A stretch of 64,000 nt of DNA, taken from Ornithodoros turicata. Its lineage: Eukaryota; Arthropoda; Arachnida; Ixodida; Argasidae. Made by a program: the position numbers and the translations under genes. A model generated the notes under the pieces. That model saw nothing but the letters and a program-made list of their open reading frames with translations, ran no database searches and was not told the DNA's origin. Below, piece by piece: positions 62,870 through 64,000 of this stretch. Each line of letters opens with the position of its first letter. Positions within the stretch are counted from its first letter, which is position 1. Location: contig NC_088205.1 in the NCBI RefSeq assembly GCF_037126465.1, positions 24,687,982 to 24,751,981 of the forward strand, read 5' to 3'.

Positions 62870-64000
62870 AATACGTCTTGGCGACAGGAATCCGTCCCAT
62901 CTACTTGGAAGGAGGCTTTACTTGTTCCAATCCTGAAACCAGGCAAACCCCCAAATGCCCCATCCTCCTTTCGCCCGTGATGCTCGTGCTCATCGGCGGA
63001 TCGTTATATCGGTCTTCCTGGACATTAAGCGCGCCTATGATACCGTCTCGCACATCTGTGTCCTCCAAGGGTTGCGGTCTTTTGGAGTATCTGGTCGACT
63101 TTTCAGCTGGCTTCACGATTTCCTTACCGACCGAACTGTCGCTGTCCGCACATCCCACGGCCATAGCCCCAAGCACCCTGTTCATCAAGGCATACCCCAA
63201 GGAAGCATTCTCAGTCCTACACTTTTTAATGTGGCAATGGCAGGACTTAAATCGATAGTTCCACGCAAGGTAGCATTTTCCGAGTATGCTGATGACGTTG
63301 CCCTTTGGACAGTAGGCAAGTCACGACCAGCCCTTCAGCGCCGTTTACAGCAAGCCTTAAACAACGTTCATTTGTACCTTACGCAACTTGGAATGGACCT
63401 TTCGCCCGAAAAGTGCGTCGAGCTCCCTTTCACCCACAAGGCTATGAGTAATTTCCCTCTTTGGGTTGGTGCACGGAGGCTCGAGCCTGTGCGTTCCCAT
63501 CGCTTCCTTGGTGTGGCCCTGGGCTCGCCACATCAAGCACCTTGAAACCAAAGTGCAGCGATGGCTTCCTGCCATTCAACAACTTTCTGGCTGCGCCTGG
63601 GGCTGTGATGAACGCTCCCTCTTAGCCGTTCACGCGGCGTTGGTGAGGGCGACTGTGCTTTACAGCCATCCAGTCTTGCATAGGGTTTCTACAACATCGT
63701 TAAATATCCTTCGGACCCTGCTCGCCCGAAGCCTTCGTCGCTGCCTTGGCGTTCCAAGAATGGCTGAAACACGGCAAGTCCTGGCTGAAGCTGGAGCACT
63801 CCCGATGGAGGTCCTGGGTGAGCGGGAAACGGCTCGACACTTCCTACGTTTGCGTGCGCACGTTCCCCGTCACCCACTCCTCAGGAAAATTCGATACCGT
63901 CATGAAAGTGATTTTCATCGCGTGGCGCAGAGGACACACCACGCTCTCACCAGCTTCACACCTAGGACTGTCACACCGCCGAACGCCCCCTGGTCTATGC
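62870..64000 (+). pseudogene. LINE ORF2: reverse transcriptase palm and thumb, runs off the window
   Basis: 62870-62965 gives STWKEALLVPILKPGKPPNAPSSFRP. There the template-binding fingers are missing: a deletion joins FRP directly to a motif A segment (VFLDIKRAYDTVSH, 63015). Motif B GIPQGSILSPTLFNV (about 63195) and motif C YADDVALW (63285) follow intact. After a frameshift near 63540 the thumb continues HIKHLETKVQRWLPAIQ, ALVRATVLYSHPV, ARSLRRCLGVPRMAETRQVLAEAG to FTPRTVTPPNAPW at the edge. RNase H would lie beyond 64000. Confidence 0.85.

Overview
The window looks like a nuclear segment from a repeat-rich arthropod genome, most likely a chelicerate and plausibly an ixodid tick. That call is an inference. 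It rests on mixed base composition, spliced transposon genes, tRNA-headed SINEs, many small inverted-repeat elements and dense nested RNase H-type LINEs. There are no operons, rRNA genes or CRISPR arrays, and I found no host gene I can name. Nearly everything that can be recognised is mobile DNA or its debris, so most entries are given as pseudogenes or mobile elements.

Layout. 1-2535 is a minus-strand RNase H-type LINE split by a 938-bp terminal-repeat element without coding genes (675-1612). 2536-6424 holds a hAT end, a long inverted repeat (3847-4233) and MITE fragments. 6425-11595 is a PIF/Harbinger transposon with 20-bp inverted ends and two convergent, spliced, open genes: a MADF/BESS DNA-binding protein and a DDE transposase of 406 residues. 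11596-17040 carries LINE tails, SINE pieces and a CR1/L2-like LINE. 17615-18507 is the first of two elements saturated with CCTCA/TGAGG. 18508-31070 is mostly unrecognised sequence with MITEs, SINEs, LINE tails and tandem duplications.

31270-35960 is a zinc-knuckle LINE interrupted by the second CCTCA element (34204-35228), which has a perfect 8-bp target duplication. 36021-43376 contains a mariner fragment, a hAT MITE, a BEL/Pao gag piece, an almost complete mariner and a GCGGAT-rich MITE. 46160-51091 is a Gypsy LTR retrotransposon with identical 147-bp LTRs, a tRNA-Leu primer site and a GGGAAAC frameshift site just before the gag stop, disabled by small indels. 51092-60100 has SINEs, two more hAT-type MITEs and a decayed mariner broken by two insertions. 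60177-64000 is a zinc-knuckle LINE that runs off the end.

The most unusual pattern is a set of short non-autonomous elements, several with 8-bp duplications typical of hAT, each filled with its own short motif: CCTCA, GCGGAT, AGTAGTT and others. The nested insertions give relative ages: LINE before the TRIM-like element, LINE before the CCTCA element, mariner before its SINE and hAT MITE.
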